Below are positions 43,420 through 64,000 of a DNA stretch of 64,000 bases, one piece after another. Made by a program: the position numbers and the translations under genes. The stretch comes from Syngnathus acus. Its lineage: Eukaryota; Chordata; Actinopteri; Syngnathiformes; Syngnathidae. Where the stretch lies: the NCBI RefSeq assembly GCF_901709675.1, contig NC_051088.1, forward strand, positions 17,722,693 to 17,786,692. Reading direction: 5' to 3'. Position 1 is the stretch's first letter. Each line of letters opens with the position of its first letter. The notes below the pieces were generated by a model. It did not search any database. It saw only the letters and a program-made list of their open reading frames with translations, and was not told where the DNA came from.

Positions 43420-44410
43420 ACCAACTGGCACCCACTTTGTCTTTGCATGGCTAAGAGAAGTAGCCTGGCCTCACCAGTATTGTTCAAATACTTTTGAGTT
43501 CCAGAAAATGGGCTGTAATTTCTATCCGTTCGAAGAATTAAATCTGAAAGTCTAGAATTCACTCATTGTCACATCTACTAACAGAGGTAGAGATCATTCA
43601 GTCAAAATATCCACTAGTCCCTCTCCAGAGCTGCAGGGGGCAGAGATAAAAGAGGCACATCACTATTCACCAAACTTCTTGTCAGATGACAGGGACGGCC
43701 ATATTGCCTACAGACCAGCATGTGAGCTGGGGGAACAAACCAGGGAAAGCCTGTTCGTGAAAGAAAGAAAGAAAAAGCTTCACAAAGAAAGCAAAGACAA
43801 ACAACCCAAAGAGACTCCTCAGTTCCTGGTCACACACAACTGGTAGGAAATATTCTAATTCTGGTTAATGCTTAGTTTGTTTGAAATGTTTGGTTTGAGT
43901 TAAAAGCTGTGTTTATCTGAACTTTGAGTGGCTCAATCAATTTGAAGTATTCACAAAGGCAAAGTGGATGTTTATGTTTGGCATATGTATGCTTATGTTT
44001 AAACACTCAGGTAAGTTGCTTATTTACTTTTACTTATGCTTCATATTTTCCTGGTCACCTCAATGCTTGCCATCCAAAATGGATTTGGTCAGGATGGTGA
44101 AGCCAATGAATGAACTGTCAATATAGCAAATAACATTTTTAATGTAGATATTTACATTAATGGCTTGTCAGACCAAAAAGGTTTTATGTTGTGCATTGCT
44201 TCTTTCGTCAACTTCTGCCTGTTAGCGTTGTGTAAAGTGATTCCCAAACAAGTGACATTTCTGGGAGGTGAATTTCAGAAGATTTCTGGACCCCCCCGTA
44301 TCTGGTGAATTGAAATCTTTTTGTGACTCTGTCAATCTAGGAGATGAAGAAAATGTATTCCACTGTTGAATGCATCCTGTGCATCAAGGACAAAAAAAGG
44401 ACAAAAAACA
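43420..44410. other. dock3-pcbp4 intergenic gap
   Basis: About 1 kb between convergent genes. A partial CTCF-like core (TGCAGGGGGCAG, near 43632) is present. No gene. Confidence 0.5.
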
Positions 44411-45014
44411 CATCAGGAAAAAGAGACTTTTAATACATGTAACAATGCTAATAAATAAAGATTAAACGAGTGCACAATCAAAATAAAATCCAACCAAATG
44501 AACAAAATACTGAACGGTCAAGTACGGTACCTCCAAAAAGAAAATCCCCCCAGACATTTACAAATTTTCTTAAAAACTTCCAGAGGCAAACATAGACATT
44601 GTATAAAAGCATCTTACAGTAGAGCATTTTGTCATTTGATTATAGTACTTTACAAATTATTGAAGGATAAATACTTATGGCTGACCTCCAACATGAGACG
44701 CACATGTGAAAAGGTGTTTCCACATGTGTCTCTCAGATGAGCTTCAAGCCCTTGTACACGTTTGAAAAGATCGATAACAGTGAAGTGACGATGACGGCGG
44801 CCCACCAATTGACGTGAAACTCACATTTGACTTGTATATCTGTAAATGATTTTGAAAAGCTTTACTCTGTTGGTCTCTTCTCTGTTGGTGCATCGCAGAA
44901 TCAAAGTCAAGGGCGTGTCTGCCCCAGGATATGGCTACATCAGGCGTTTGCGGGAAGAACACTCAACTTCCGTCCTTCCGTCGGCCCCGCGGTTGCGGAG
45001 GCGCAGAGGCGTCA
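44410..45014 (-). other. pcbp4: pcbp4 3' UTR (inferred)
   Basis: Sequence between the stop codon and the candidate ATTAAA signal. No other feature recognised. Confidence 0.4.
44429..44434 (-). terminator. pcbp4: pcbp4 poly(A) signal ATTAAA (candidate)
   Basis: On the minus strand ATTAAA is followed by T/GT-rich sequence, about 580 bases after the pcbp4 stop. A second ATTAAA near 44131 is an alternative. Confidence 0.4.

Positions 45015-64000
<18,986 letters not shown>

Overview
The window is eukaryotic: a gene-poor stretch of a teleost fish chromosome. The genes are split into many exons with GT-AG introns and separated by AT-rich non-coding DNA. That DNA carries microsatellites and decayed DNA transposons of types common in ray-finned fish. 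Introns as short as 65-90 bp, and a whole DOCK gene in about 40 kb, point to a compact fish genome. A percomorph is likely; the species cannot be called. All comparisons with human proteins are from memory; no search was run.

Layout. (1) 132-305 (+): the last coding exon and poly(A) signal of adrm1, a proteasomal ubiquitin receptor. (2) 1130-43420 (+): dock3, complete. I traced 54 coding exons with every reading phase consistent. They sum to 6240 nt, or 2079 residues plus stop, starting at 1882 and stopping at 41558. The domain order is SH3, DHR-1/C2, helical scaffold, DHR-2 and a Ser/Pro/His-rich tail with PxxP sites. (3) 43420-44400: a short intergenic gap. (4) 44410-64000 (-): pcbp4, 3' part only. 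Nine exons encode KH2, a linker, KH3 and the C-terminal tail; the KH1 exons and promoter lie beyond the right edge.

Dock3 and pcbp4 are convergent neighbours. In human both are on 3p21 but far apart, and ADRM1 is on chromosome 20, so the local order differs from mammals. The genes are not an operon: adrm1 serves the proteasome, dock3 is a neuronal Rac guanine-nucleotide exchange factor, and pcbp4 is a C-rich RNA-binding protein.

The most useful second-look items are: a symmetric 41-codon dock3 exon (40133-40255) that I cannot place in the human protein; a His-rich insertion in the dock3 tail; a four-codon in-frame uORF 6 nt before the dock3 start; two exact CTCF-core matches; an exact RFX X-box in intron 1; a perfect 16-bp intronic hairpin; and two transposons with intact termini. 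I found no sign of a new multi-gene system.
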